64,000 nt of DNA from Angustibacter sp. Root456 (GTDB taxonomy: Bacteria; Actinomycetota; Actinomycetes; Actinomycetales; Angustibacteraceae), in assembly GCF_001426435.1 (NCBI RefSeq), contig NZ_LMER01000017.1:169318-233317 (forward strand), in the 5' to 3' direction. Below the pieces are notes generated by a model that was not told where the DNA came from, searched no databases, and saw only the letters and a program-made list of their open reading frames with translations. The position numbers were made by a program, and so were the translations under genes. Positions within the stretch are counted from its first letter, which is position 1, and every line of letters starts with the position of its first letter. Of this stretch, positions 34,060 to 43,346 are shown piece after piece.

Positions 34060-34613
34060 CCGTGTCAGCGCACACGCCCACTGCCCCACCACCGGACGCG
34101 CCGGCCGCAGCGGCCCTCGGCCCTGTGCGCGCGGCACTGATGGACCACGCCCGCGCCGAGGGTGACGAGCTCGTGCGGGCCGCTCGCCGGGAGGCCGACG
34201 AGCTCATCTCACGCGCCGACGGTGAGGCGCGTGCGCTGGCGGCCCGCGCCGCCGCCGAGGGCCAGGCCGACGCCGCGGCCGCCCTGGCTGCCGACCAGGC
34301 GCGGTCCCGGCGCCGCGCCCGTGGCGTCGTCCTCGCGGCCCAGGCACGGGCCTACCGGGCGCTGCGTGAGCAGGTGCGGGCCGAGGCTCGACAGCTCGCC
34401 GACAGCGCGGGGTGGAGCCGCTGGTGCGACGCTCTGGAGATCCTGGCCCGCCAGGCGCTCCAGCCGGCCTCCTACGACCCGCAGGTCGAGCGGCTCCCCG
34501 ACGGCGTGCGGGCCACGAGCGGCACCCGCAGCATCACGGTGACCCTCGCTGACCTGGCCGACGCGGCGGTCGACGAGCTCGGCGCTGACGTCGAGGAGCT
34601 GTGGCGGCCGTGA
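34056..34613 (+). CDS. ntpE: V/A-type ATPase subunit E (peripheral stalk)
   Basis: 185 residues from GTG 34056. A long Ala/Arg/Glu coiled coil (about 20-115: LVRAARREADELISRADGEA and similar heptads) is followed by a globular C-terminal domain (RWCDALEILARQALQPASYD, RSITVTLADLADAAVDELGA) that contacts subunits A/B. Length matches the family. Its stop overlaps the GTG of subunit A (GTGA). Confidence 0.87.
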   Translation: MTVSAHTPTAPPPDAPAAAALGPVRAALMDHARAEGDELVRAARREADELISRADGEARALAARAAAEGQADAAAALAADQARSRRRARGVVLAAQARAYRALREQVRAEARQLADSAGWSRWCDALEILARQALQPASYDPQVERLPDGVRATSGTRSITVTLADLADAAVDELGADVEELWRP

Positions 34614-36445
34614 CCGGGGTGGTGACGCGGGTCAGCGGGCCGCTCGTCGAGGTCGACGCCCTGCCCGGCGCCGCGATGGCCGAGCTCGTCACGCTCGGGC
34701 CACGCCGCCTGCTGGCCGAGGTGGTGGGGCTCGACGACGGGGTCGTGCGGACGCAGGCCTACGAGTACACGGGCGGTCTGCGTCCCGGAGACGCGGTCGA
34801 GCGCACGGCGCACCCGCTGTCGGCGCGGCTGGGTCCTCACCTGCTGGGTGGCGTCTTCGACGGCCTGCTACGACCGCTCGCGCGGGCGGGCGTCTGGCTC
34901 GGGCCCGGCGACGCGGCACCCATCGACGCGGCACCCATCGACGCGGCACCAATCGACGCGGCGGCGACCGACCCTGCACCGATCGACCCTGCACCGACCG
35001 ACCCTGCACCGATCGACCCTGCACCGGCCGGTGACCCGGCCGCAGCGCGATGGCGCTGGGAGCCTGCGACCGCCACCGGCCGGCGCGTCGCGCCCGGTGA
35101 CCTGATCGGCACGGTCTCCACCTCGGCCGCCCTGCCCCATCGCGTGATCGTGCCCCCGGACTGCGCCGGCCTCGTCACCGACGTCGCCCCTCCCGGCCCG
35201 GTCGAGGCCAGCACGGACGTCGCGGTGGTCGACGGCCACAACATCCCGCTCACGTCGTGGTGGCCGGTGAGGCACCCGCGGCCGGTGCGCGAGCGGCTCG
35301 AGACGCAAGCCCCCCTCGTCACCGGGCAACGCGTGATCGACCTGCTCTTCCCGATCGCCCGCGGCAGCACGGTTGCCGTCCCCGGAGGCTTCGGCACCGG
35401 TAAGACCGTTCTGCTGCAACAGGTGGCGAAGTGGTGCGATGCCGACGTCCTCGTCTACGTCGGCTGCGGTGAGCGCGGCAACGAGATGGCCGACGTCCTG
35501 GCGGAGCTCGCGACCATCGACGACCCGCGCACCGGCGGCCGCCTGCTCGAGCGGACGGTGATCGTGGCGAACACCTCCAACATGCCGATGATGGCGCGCG
35601 AGGCCAGTGTCTACGCCGCCGTCACGGTCGCCGAGTACTTCCGCGACATGGGCCTGCACGCGGTGGTGGTGGCGGACTCCACGTCGCGGTGGGCGGAAGC
35701 GTTGCGCGAGATGGCGTCTCGCTCCGGCGAGCTTCCGGCCGAGGAGGGCTACCCGGCCGGTCTGTCGTCGGCGTTGGCGGCGTTCTACGAGCGGGCGGGC
35801 CGATTCCGGACGCTCGGCGGACAGGAAGGCTCGGTGACGATCGTCGGGGCGGTGTCGCCACAGGGCGGCGACTTCACCGAGCCCGTCACGGCTCACACGC
35901 AGCGCTTCGTCCGGGCGCTGTGGACGCTCGACCGCGACCTCGCCTACGCCCGGCACTACCCCGCCGTCTCGTGGGCCGGCTCGTTCTCGCGGGACGTCCC
36001 CCACCTGGCCGCGTGGTACGCCCGTGCCGGCGACCCGGCGTGGGCGCGCCGGCGGGCGCGTGTCGCCGCCATGCTGGCCGAAGCCGACCGGCTCGCCGCG
36101 CTGGCCGACCTCATGGGGGTCAGCGCCCTTCCCGGTCACGAGCGGGTCGTCGTGCTTGGGGGCCGCCTGCTGCGTGAAGGCGTCCTGCAACAGTCCGCGC
36201 TCAGCGTGACCGACGCCCGGTGCGGCGCGGAACGGGCCGCCGCTCTCGTGGAGGCCGTGCTCGATGTCGTCGACACCTGCCACGCACTCGTCGCGCGCGG
36301 AGTGCCTGCTGCGGCGGTGGAGGAGGTCGACCTCACATCGATCCTGCGAGCGCGCGAGCTACCGGGCGGCGAGACCGCCGAGGCGCTATCGGCCATCGCC
36401 GCCGCCCGCGACGTCGTGCTCCGACGGCTCGAGGAGCTCACATGA
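34610..36445 (+). CDS. ntpA: V/A-type ATPase catalytic subunit A with pentapeptide-repeat insertion
   Basis: 611 residues. GTG 34610 overlaps the E stop; the alternative GTG 34601 adds three residues. Beta-barrel domain [20 protein letters not shown], then a repeat insertion at 101-140, then the nucleotide-binding domain with P-loop [14 protein letters not shown] at about 257-270, [35 protein letters not shown] and [21 protein letters not shown]-terminal helical domain complete. It is the catalytic ATP-hydrolysing or synthesising subunit. Canonical A subunits read [16 protein letters not shown] is a mild variant. The usual bulge region is replaced by the repeat. Confidence 0.95.
   Translation: MTGVVTRVSGPLVEVDALPGAAMAELVTLGPRRLLAEVVGLDDGVVRTQAYEYTGGLRPGDAVERTAHPLSARLGPHLLGGVFDGLLRPLARAGVWLGPGDAAPIDAAPIDAAPIDAAATDPAPIDPAPTDPAPIDPAPAGDPAAARWRWEPATATGRRVAPGDLIGTVSTSAALPHRVIVPPDCAGLVTDVAPPGPVEASTDVAVVDGHNIPLTSWWPVRHPRPVRERLETQAPLVTGQRVIDLLFPIARGSTVAVPGGFGTGKTVLLQQVAKWCDADVLVYVGCGERGNEMADVLAELATIDDPRTGGRLLERTVIVANTSNMPMMAREASVYAAVTVAEYFRDMGLHAVVVADSTSRWAEALREMASRSGELPAEEGYPAGLSSALAAFYERAGRFRTLGGQEGSVTIVGAVSPQGGDFTEPVTAHTQRFVRALWTLDRDLAYARHYPAVSWAGSFSRDVPHLAAWYARAGDPAWARRRARVAAMLAEADRLAALADLMGVSALPGHERVVVLGGRLLREGVLQQSALSVTDARCGAERAAALVEAVLDVVDTCHALVARGVPAAAVEEVDLTSILRARELPGGETAEALSAIAAARDVVLRRLEELT
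34910..35029 (+). repeat. 15-bp tandem repeat (8 units) inside subunit A
   Basis: Eight 15-base units run from 34910 to 35029 and encode DAAPI three times, [20 protein letters not shown] and DPAPA. The first two units are identical at base level and the third differs by one base. Units with DAA precede units with DPA, so two blocks were amplified separately. Located in the non-homologous region of ATPase subunit A. Confidence 0.9.
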
Positions 36446-37848
36446 GCCGGGCGACGTACCCGCGGGTCGAGCACTCCGCCGCCCAGCGCCTGCGCGGCCC
36501 GCTGCTCGTGGTGCGCGACGTCAAGGGCGTGGGGTGGGACGAGTACGCACGCATCCGGCTCGACACGGGCGAGGTGCGCCACGGTCTGGTGCTCGAGGTG
36601 ACCCACGACCTCGCCGTTATCGAGGTGCTCGAGGGCACCGACGGCATGGGCCGGACGGCGACGCACGTGGCCTTCGACGGCGTGCCCCTGCGGGTACCGG
36701 TCGGCGAGGCCTGGCTCGGGCGCACCTGCAACGGGCGTGGTGAGCCGGTAGACGACGGGCCGCCCGTGCTGTGCAACGTCGACGCGGCCGTCGCCGGACG
36801 TCCCCTCAACCCGGTGCACCGCCTGCCGCCCAGCGAGCCGGTGCTCACGGGCGTCTCGGTGGTCGACGCGCTCACCACCTTGGTGCGCGGGCAGAAGCTG
36901 CCGATCTTCTCGTCCGCCGGCCTGCCCCATCTCGAGCTGGCGACGCAGCTCGCCGCGCAGGCGTCCGCCGGCGACGAGCCCTTCTGCGTGGTGTTCGCGG
37001 GCATCGGCCTGACGCACGCCGACGCCGCCTCGGTGCGTGATGCGCTCGAGCAGCGGTCGGCGTCCGGTGAGCTGGTGCTCGTGGTCAACACCGCCGACGA
37101 CCCGGTGGTGGAGCGGGTGCTGACGCCCCGCATCGCGTTGACGTTGGCCGAGCACCTGGCCTTCGTGGGCGACCGGCACGTCCTGGTGGTGCTCGCCGAC
37201 ATGACGAGCTACTGCGAGGCGGTGCGTGAGGTGTCGGCCGCCCGCGGCGAGATCCCGGCGCGCCGGGCGTATCCCGGCTACCTCTACAGCGACCTCGCCT
37301 CCCTGTACGAGCGCTGCGGTCGCATCGCCGGACTCCCCGGTTCGGTGACGCTGGTTCCGGTGCTCACCATGCCCGGCGGCGACATCACCCACCCAGTACC
37401 CGATCTCACCGGCTACATCACCGAAGGTCAGATCGTGCTGTCTGCGACCGTCTCCGCACGGGGCACGTATCCGCCGGTCGACCCCCTGTCGTCGCTGTCG
37501 CGGCTGATGCGCCGAGGGGCCGGGCCGGGCCGCACCCGCGACGACCACCTCGACGTCGCCGCGCAGCTACTGTCGGCGCTGGCCCGCGCGCGGCAGGTCC
37601 GCGAGCTGGCCGAGCTCGTGGGCGAGGCGGCCCTGGGGGCCACCGACCGGCTGTACCTGCAGTTCGCGGAGGCCGTCACCGACGTGCTGGTGACCCAGCG
37701 GGTCGACGAACGGCGCAGCCTCGACGACACCCTGGACCGCGCGTGGCAGGCGCTGTCCGCGCTACCGCGCCAGGAGCTCGCCATGCTCTCCCCGGCCCAG
37801 CTCGACGCCCACTACGCCGTGGCGGTCCCCAGCGGCGGCGCACCGTGA
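36442..37848 (+). CDS. ntpB: V/A-type ATPase regulatory subunit B
   Basis: 468 residues, complete. YPRVEHSAAQRLRGPLLVVR starts the barrel; GRTCNGRGEPVDDGPPV, GQKLPIFSSAGLPHLELATQ (P-loop position without GKT, as in all B subunits), VVFAGIGLTHADAASVRDAL, VLADMTSYCEAVREVSAARG and PARRAYPGYLYSDLASLYER are family landmarks. It alternates with A in the hexamer head and binds nucleotide without hydrolysis. ATG 36442 overlaps the A stop (ATGA); the GTG of D overlaps its own stop. Confidence 0.95.
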   Translation: MSRATYPRVEHSAAQRLRGPLLVVRDVKGVGWDEYARIRLDTGEVRHGLVLEVTHDLAVIEVLEGTDGMGRTATHVAFDGVPLRVPVGEAWLGRTCNGRGEPVDDGPPVLCNVDAAVAGRPLNPVHRLPPSEPVLTGVSVVDALTTLVRGQKLPIFSSAGLPHLELATQLAAQASAGDEPFCVVFAGIGLTHADAASVRDALEQRSASGELVLVVNTADDPVVERVLTPRIALTLAEHLAFVGDRHVLVVLADMTSYCEAVREVSAARGEIPARRAYPGYLYSDLASLYERCGRIAGLPGSVTLVPVLTMPGGDITHPVPDLTGYITEGQIVLSATVSARGTYPPVDPLSSLSRLMRRGAGPGRTRDDHLDVAAQLLSALARARQVRELAELVGEAALGATDRLYLQFAEAVTDVLVTQRVDERRSLDDTLDRAWQALSALPRQELAMLSPAQLDAHYAVAVPSGGAP

Positions 37849-38453
37849 GCACCGTCCGGGGACTGCCGCCCGGCCGGGCCGGCCGCACGTGGCTGGCCGG
37901 CCGCCTGCAGGCCAGCCGCCGCGCCGGCGACCTGCTCGACCGCAAGCTGCGGATCCTGCGCCACGAGCGCGCCCGCGCCGCACACCGGGCCGCGCAGGCC
38001 GAGCGGCTGTGGATCGCCGCGTGGCGCGACGCGGAGTGGTGGGGGCTGCGGGCGAGCCTGCTTGCGCCCCCGGGTGGTCAGGCCGTGAGCCGCCAGGCTC
38101 GGGTGAGCGTCCGGTGGGCTGCCGTGATGGGGGCGCGGTACCCCAGTTCGGTGCAGGTGAGCCGCGACGACGACCCGACCGCGCCGCTCGCGGTGTCAGC
38201 GGCGGCCACCTGCGCCGCGCACGCGGCCGCCGAGGCCGTGGCCCGGGCGGCCGACGCGGCCGCGGCACGAGCCGCGCTCGGTGCGGTCGACCACGAGATC
38301 GAGGGGACGCAGCTACGGCTGCGGGCGATCGAGCACAGCTGGGTGCCGCGGCTGCAGCAGCAGGCCGACGCCCTCGACCTCATCCTGGCCGAGAACGAGA
38401 CGACCGAGGCGGTACTTCGCAAGCTGGCCGCGGGAGGGCCGAACGATGACTGA
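37845..38453 (+). CDS. ntpD: V/A-type ATPase subunit D (central rotor)
   Basis: 202 residues from GTG 37845. Two long antiparallel helices: GRTWLAGRLQASRRAGDLLD KK-type start (family: LxxLKxRLxxAxxGxxLLKxKR) with DRKLRILRHERARAA, and a C-terminal helix EIEGTQLRLRAIEHSWVPRL QQQADALDLILAENE. The family pattern RRVNALExVxIPxL is visible as RLRAIEHSWVPRLQ. It is the shaft turning inside the A/B head. Overlaps UspA by eight bases. Confidence 0.9.
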   Translation: MSTVRGLPPGRAGRTWLAGRLQASRRAGDLLDRKLRILRHERARAAHRAAQAERLWIAAWRDAEWWGLRASLLAPPGGQAVSRQARVSVRWAAVMGARYPSSVQVSRDDDPTAPLAVSAAATCAAHAAAEAVARAADAAAARAALGAVDHEIEGTQLRLRAIEHSWVPRLQQQADALDLILAENETTEAVLRKLAAGGPNDD

Positions 38454-38901
38454 CGCACCCGCCCCGTCCGGGCAGCCCAGCCGTGTCGTGGTGGGGGTCG
38501 ACGACTCCCCCGCGGCGCTTCGCGCGGCCCGCGTCGCCGTCGCGGTGGCTGCCACGGCCCACTGCCCGCTGCTCGTCGTCACGGTGCTCAGCGACGGCGT
38601 GCTGGCGCGCGCCCTCGGCCGGGCAACGAGCGAACCGCTCACCGAGCAGCGCCGCGTGGCCGCCGCAGGGTCGATGGTGCGGCACACCGTGCAGCTCGCC
38701 CGCGACGTCGGCCTCGACGTCGAGGGCCGCGAGGTCGAGGGATCGCCAGGCGAGGCGCTGCTGACGGCCGCCCGCCGGTGGGGCGGCGACCTGGTGATCC
38801 TCGGCCGCAACCAGGCCGGTGCGCACACCTACGGCCGGGTCGGCGGCGTGGCGTTGCACGTCCTCGAGCTGAGCGACGTCCCCGTGCTCGTGGTGCCCTG
38901 A
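38446..38901 (+). CDS. UspA-family universal stress protein
   Basis: 151 residues, one UspA domain. RVVVGVDDSPAALRAARVAV gives the first strand and helix. The ATP-binding G-x2-G-x9-G-(S/T) motif is modified: VILGRNQAGAHTYGRVGGVA keeps the first Gly but lacks the exact spacing and Ser/Thr, so nucleotide binding is doubtful. ATG 38446 lies inside the subunit D gene, hence the protein is the last product of the ATPase operon. Coupling of a stress sensor to a V-type pump suggests the pump is expressed under energy or acid stress; inference only. Confidence 0.88.
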   Translation: MTDAPAPSGQPSRVVVGVDDSPAALRAARVAVAVAATAHCPLLVVTVLSDGVLARALGRATSEPLTEQRRVAAAGSMVRHTVQLARDVGLDVEGREVEGSPGEALLTAARRWGGDLVILGRNQAGAHTYGRVGGVALHVLELSDVPVLVVP

Positions 38902-38912
38902 AGCCCGCGCGG

Positions 38913-40151
38913 TCAGGCGTAGGCACGCTCGGCGGCCGCGCAGAGCTGCTGCTGCGGCCACCGGAGCCGCACGACCACCAGCACGAGCAGGGTCGCGGCG
39001 GCGGCCAGCACCACGGCGAAGGCCGGGCTCGTCGCGTCACTCAGCGCCCCGACCACCACGAAGGCCACCGCCGACACCAGCGCGAATCCCGATCCAGCCA
39101 GGGCGCTCAGCCGCCCGCGCAGGTGGTCGGGGCTGAGCAGCGAGAACGTGGCCATGAGCGGCACCATGAAGCCCTGGAAGGCGCCCGCGAGGAAGAACAG
39201 CACCACCGCGACCGGCCACGGCGGCGCGATCGCGAGCACCAGCAGCGGCACGGGCACGCACATCGCCAGCAGCACGAGCCGCCGGACCTGCACCACCGGC
39301 TGCCACCGGCTGATCACCAGCACGCTCACGAAGGCACCGAAGGGGCTGGCCGCCAGCAGCAGACCGCCGGCCGCCGTCGACGCACCGTGCGACGCGGCGT
39401 ACGGCAGCGCCACCGCCTCGGGAGCGATGAACACCAGCAGCATCAACCAGGCCAGCAGCATCAGGGCGCGCAGGGACACGTCCGTGCGCAGGTAGGCGAT
39501 GCCGATCCGCACGTCGTCGACGAGGTCGCGCACGCCCGGCACCCCGCCGTCCGAGGCCGCTGGCCGCGGCCGGACGAAGGCAGCGATGAGCACACCGGAC
39601 ACCGCGAACGTCGCGGCGTCGACCCACAGCGCGCGGTCGGCGCCGAGAGCCGCGACGACCACCCCACCGAGCGCTACGCCTGCGACCTGGTTGAACTGGA
39701 ACGACATCTGCATGAGCGAGCTCGCCCGCAGGTAGAGAGCTCGCTCGTGGAAGAGCTCGGTGAGCAGGGCCCTGCTGGCCGCGAAGAACGGCGCTCCCGC
39801 CAGCTCGACGAAGAAGAGCAGCACCAGCAGCCCGGCGGTCGACATGCCGCGGATGACAGCCACCACCAGCAACGTCAGCGCCGCCGCGCGCAGCACGTCG
39901 CAGCCGACCATGAGCGTGCGGCGCGGCAACCGGTCGGCGTACGGCCCGAGCAGCGCCTGCCCGAACACCTTCGGCAGGAAGCTGACGGCGAAGACGGCCG
40001 CGGCGAAGAACGCCGAACCCGAGCGGTGCAGCACCAGCGCGGCGATGGCGACCCGGGCCAGCTGGTCGCCCCAGTCCGACAGCACGCGGGCGAGGTACAG
40101 CCCGAAGAACTCGCGGCTGCGCAGCGCCCGAGCGTAGGACGGCATGCGCAT
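38913..40151 (-). CDS. MFS transporter (MFS_3/MdtH-like)
   Basis: 412 residues from ATG 40151 (a second ATG at 40145). Twelve helices; starts RALRSREFFGLYLARVLSDW GDQLARVAIA, with loop GQALLGPYADRLPRRTLMVG between helices 2 and 3, both typical of the MFS_3 group. Ends converging 11 bases from the UspA stop. The long upstream frame extends well past 40151 but overlaps glnE antisense and is not a credible protein. Substrate unknown. Confidence 0.88.
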   Translation of the reverse strand: MRMPSYARALRSREFFGLYLARVLSDWGDQLARVAIAALVLHRSGSAFFAAAVFAVSFLPKVFGQALLGPYADRLPRRTLMVGCDVLRAAALTLLVVAVIRGMSTAGLLVLLFFVELAGAPFFAASRALLTELFHERALYLRASSLMQMSFQFNQVAGVALGGVVVAALGADRALWVDAATFAVSGVLIAAFVRPRPAASDGGVPGVRDLVDDVRIGIAYLRTDVSLRALMLLAWLMLLVFIAPEAVALPYAASHGASTAAGGLLLAASPFGAFVSVLVISRWQPVVQVRRLVLLAMCVPVPLLVLAIAPPWPVAVVLFFLAGAFQGFMVPLMATFSLLSPDHLRGRLSALAGSGFALVSAVAFVVVGALSDATSPAFAVVLAAAATLLVLVVVRLRWPQQQLCAAAERAYA

Positions 40152-40267
40152 GTCGCCCCCGTCCGCCGTCCCCGCGCTCACCGGCCGAACGCTACCGGAT
40201 CGGACATTGGGCGCGAGTCTCCTGCCGTCTGTGCCATTGGCAGTCCGCATGGCTCGGTGGGTGCCGC

Positions 40268-43200
40268 TCATCCGTAGAACACCCGCTCGACCACCGCGCG
40301 AGCACGTCGCGTGGTGCGCCGGTAGTCGTCGACCAGCTGCGCGGCCGACCCCGGCGGGTAGCCCACGATCCGGGCGACGCCCTCGAGGTCGCGCAGGTCG
40401 CTCGGCAGCGCGTCGACCGGGCGGCCGCGCCACAGCACGGCCGCGTTGCGCAGCCGCGAGGCCAGCTGCCACGCCGCAGCCATCGCCTCTGCGTCCGCCT
40501 GGTCGATCAGGTCGTGCTCGTGGGCGACCCGCAGCGCCGTCATGGTGCCGGTGTGCCGCAGCCCTGGCACGTCGGCGGCGTGCCGCAGCTGGAGCAGCTG
40601 GACGGTCCACTCGACGTCGGCGAGGCCGCCTCGGCCCAGCTTGAGGTGCCGGCCGGGATCCGCGCCGCGCGGCAGGCGCTCGGACTCGACACGAGCCTTG
40701 ATGCGCCGCACCTCGCGCACCTCCGCGTCGCTCAGCCCTGCCGCGGGCCAGCGCACGGCGTCGATGAGCGCCCGGAAGCGCTCGGCCAGCTCCGCGTCGC
40801 CCGCTACCGGCGTCGCCCGCAGCAGGGCCTGCGCCTCCCACACGAGCGACCACCGCTCGTAGTAGGCGGCGTACGACGCCAGCGAGCGCACGAGCGGCCC
40901 CTGCTTGCCCTCGGGTCGCAGGTCGGCGTCCAGCTGCAGCGACGGGTCGGGCCCCGGGCCGGCGAGCAGCCGCCGCAGCTCGCCTACCACCGCCAGCGCA
41001 GCCGCCTGCGCCTCCTCCTCGTCAGCGCCCTCGACCGGGTCGTGCACGAACACGACGTCGGCGTCGCTGCCGTAGCCCAGCTCGCGGCCGCCGAAGCGAC
41101 CCATCGCGACAACCAGCAGGCGCGTCGGCAACGGCCCGCCGCGCTCGGCCTCGACGACCCGGACGGCGACCGCCAGCGCTCCCTCGACCACCGCGGCCGC
41201 GACGTCGGTGAGGGCCCGCTCGACGTCGTCGAGGTCGAGGCGACGCAGCAGGTCGGCGGTGGCGACCCGGAACAGCTCGCGCCGGCGCACGCTGCGCGCT
41301 GCGGTCACGGCCTTCTGCGGGTCGTCGAAGCGGCGGACGACGGCGCTCACCTCGGCCCGCAGCGCCTCGCCGGTGCGCGGCAGGAGGCCGCCGTCGTCGG
41401 CCAGCAGCTGCACCGACTCGGGCGCTCGCAGCAGCAGGTCGCCGGCGAAGCGGCTGCGGGCCAGGACGTGCGCGAGCCGCTCGGCCGACGACCCCTCGTC
41501 GCGCAGCATCTTGAGGTACCAGTGCGTCGTGCCCAGCTCGTCACTGACCCGACGGAAGGCCAGCAGCCCGGCGTCCGGGTCGGCCTCGTCGGCGAACCAG
41601 CCCAGCATCACCGGCAGCAGCTGGCGCTGGATGGCCGCGCGGCGGCTGACGCCGTCGGTGAGGGCGGCGAGGTGGCGCAGGGCACCGGCGGGGTCGCGGT
41701 AGCCCAGCGCGAGCAGCCGCGTCGAGGCCGCCTCCGGCGTCATGCGCACCTGGTCGCTCGAGAGGCGGGCCACGGCGCTCAGCAGCGGGCGGTAGAAGAG
41801 CCGCTCGTGGATGCGACGCACTTCGCGCGCCTGCGACCTCCAGGCCGCCGCCACCGCCTGCTCGGGGTCGGCGCGCTCGCCGAGCTGGCGGCCCAGGCGG
41901 CGCAGGTCGACCGCGGACGTCGGCATCAGGTGGGTGCGCCGCAGGCGGAACAGCTGGATGCGGTGCTCGAGGGTGCGCAGCAGGCGGTACGCGGCGTCGA
42001 GCACCGCGGCGTCGTCGCGGCCGACGTAGCCTGCGCGCGCGAGCTCGGCCAAGGCCTCCAGCGTGCTGCCCGAGCGCACGGCGTCGTCGACGCGACCGTG
42101 CACGAGCTGCAGCAGCTGCACGCTGAACTCCACGTCGCGCAGGCCACCGCGACCGAGCTTGAGCTGGCGGTCGGCCTCGGCGGCGGGGACGTGCTCCTCG
42201 ACCCTGCGGCGCATCGCCTGGACGTCCTCGACGAAGTCCGGCCGCTCCGCCGCCGACCACACCAGCGCCGACGTCAGCTCGACGAACCGGCGCCCCAGGT
42301 CGGTGTCGCCGGCTACCGGCCGGGCCTTCAGCAGCGCCTGAAACTCCCAGGTCTTGGCCCAGCGCTCGTAGTACGCGGCGTAGCTGTCGAGCGTGCGGAC
42401 GAGCGGGCCATCACGGCCCTCGGGGCGCAGGTTCGCGTCGACCGGCCACAGCGTGCCCTCGGTGGTCGACACCGAGCACGCGCGCATCGTGCCCGTCGCG
42501 AGCTGCTGGGCCGTAGCCAGGGCCGCCTGACCCGTGTCGCCGTCCATCTCTTGCGCTGCAACGGGTTCGGCGATGAAGAGGACGTCGACGTCGCTGACGT
42601 AGTTGAGCTCGCGGCCACCGCACTTGCCCATGCCGATGACGGCGACCCGGCATGGGGCGGCCCCGGGGGGCAGCTCGGCTCGCGCCACCGCCAGGCCGGC
42701 CTCGAGGGCTGCGGCCGCGAGGTCCGCGAGCTCGCGGGCGACGCTGTCGACGACGGCCGTCGGCTCGGGCGTGGTCAGGTCGCGGCCGGCGATGGCCAGT
42801 AGCTGGTGCCGGTAGGCCACCCGCATGCGGTCGTGCGCCTCGTGTCCGGCGCAGTCGGCGACGGGCTCAGGCGCGGCCGGGTCGGCACCGACGGCCCGCA
42901 GGAGGCCCGCCCGCAGCTCGGCGGCGTCAGCAGGGGTGTCGCGGGTGAGCGCCGTCCAGTGCTCCGGGTGCCGCGCGAGGTGGTCGGCCAGCGCGGACGA
43001 CGAGCCGAGCACCGCGAACAGCCGGTCGCGCAGCGGACCCGCGACGCGCACCGCCTGCAGGAGGTGACCAATGTCCGCCTGCCGCACGAGGGGGTCGTCG
43101 GGATCGCGACGTGCCATGTCGCGCAGCGACTCCATGAGCCGGACGAGCCCGAGCAGGGCGAGGTCGGGGTCGGGGCTCTCGGCGAGGTCGCGCACGATGT

Positions 43201-43339
43201 CGTCGTCGAACACCTCGTCGAGGGGGTCGAGCAGGCCGGTCACCGCGGGATCGGACAGCAGCCGCTCCGCGCGCCCAGGGTCGGCGAACCCGAGCCGCAC
43301 CAGGCGTGCGGCGCGGCTGCTTCCGCGCGACGACGTCAC
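40268..43339 (-). CDS. glnE: Bifunctional glutamine-synthetase adenylyltransferase/deadenylase
   Basis: 1023 residues, full family length. Two nucleotidyltransferase halves: the N-terminal de-adenylylating domain with GMGKCGGRELNYVSDVDVLF near residue 240, and the C-terminal adenylylating domain with AMGRFGGRELGYGSDADVVF near residue 746, joined by a helical regulatory region. Each half also has the LKLGRGGLRDVEFSVQLLQL / LKLGRGGLADVEWTVQLLQL block. It switches type I glutamine synthetase by transfer of AMP to tyrosine. GTG 43339 follows the glnA2 stop by seven bases, so both are co-transcribed. Confidence 0.97.
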   Translation of the reverse strand: MTSSRGSSRAARLVRLGFADPGRAERLLSDPAVTGLLDPLDEVFDDDIVRDLAESPDPDLALLGLVRLMESLRDMARRDPDDPLVRQADIGHLLQAVRVAGPLRDRLFAVLGSSSALADHLARHPEHWTALTRDTPADAAELRAGLLRAVGADPAAPEPVADCAGHEAHDRMRVAYRHQLLAIAGRDLTTPEPTAVVDSVARELADLAAAALEAGLAVARAELPPGAAPCRVAVIGMGKCGGRELNYVSDVDVLFIAEPVAAQEMDGDTGQAALATAQQLATGTMRACSVSTTEGTLWPVDANLRPEGRDGPLVRTLDSYAAYYERWAKTWEFQALLKARPVAGDTDLGRRFVELTSALVWSAAERPDFVEDVQAMRRRVEEHVPAAEADRQLKLGRGGLRDVEFSVQLLQLVHGRVDDAVRSGSTLEALAELARAGYVGRDDAAVLDAAYRLLRTLEHRIQLFRLRRTHLMPTSAVDLRRLGRQLGERADPEQAVAAAWRSQAREVRRIHERLFYRPLLSAVARLSSDQVRMTPEAASTRLLALGYRDPAGALRHLAALTDGVSRRAAIQRQLLPVMLGWFADEADPDAGLLAFRRVSDELGTTHWYLKMLRDEGSSAERLAHVLARSRFAGDLLLRAPESVQLLADDGGLLPRTGEALRAEVSAVVRRFDDPQKAVTAARSVRRRELFRVATADLLRRLDLDDVERALTDVAAAVVEGALAVAVRVVEAERGGPLPTRLLVVAMGRFGGRELGYGSDADVVFVHDPVEGADEEEAQAAALAVVGELRRLLAGPGPDPSLQLDADLRPEGKQGPLVRSLASYAAYYERWSLVWEAQALLRATPVAGDAELAERFRALIDAVRWPAAGLSDAEVREVRRIKARVESERLPRGADPGRHLKLGRGGLADVEWTVQLLQLRHAADVPGLRHTGTMTALRVAHEHDLIDQADAEAMAAAWQLASRLRNAAVLWRGRPVDALPSDLRDLEGVARIVGYPPGSAAQLVDDYRRTTRRARAVVERVFYG

Positions 43340-43346
43340 GCGGGGC

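Noticed and set aside
38913-40853. 646-residue reading of the MFS gene from 40853
   Set aside because: The extra N-terminal 234 residues are an antisense reading of glnE; ATG 40151 gives the normal transporter length.
40514-42802. 762-codon plus-strand frame opposite glnE
   Set aside because: Antisense to the conserved GlnE domains; no family resemblance.
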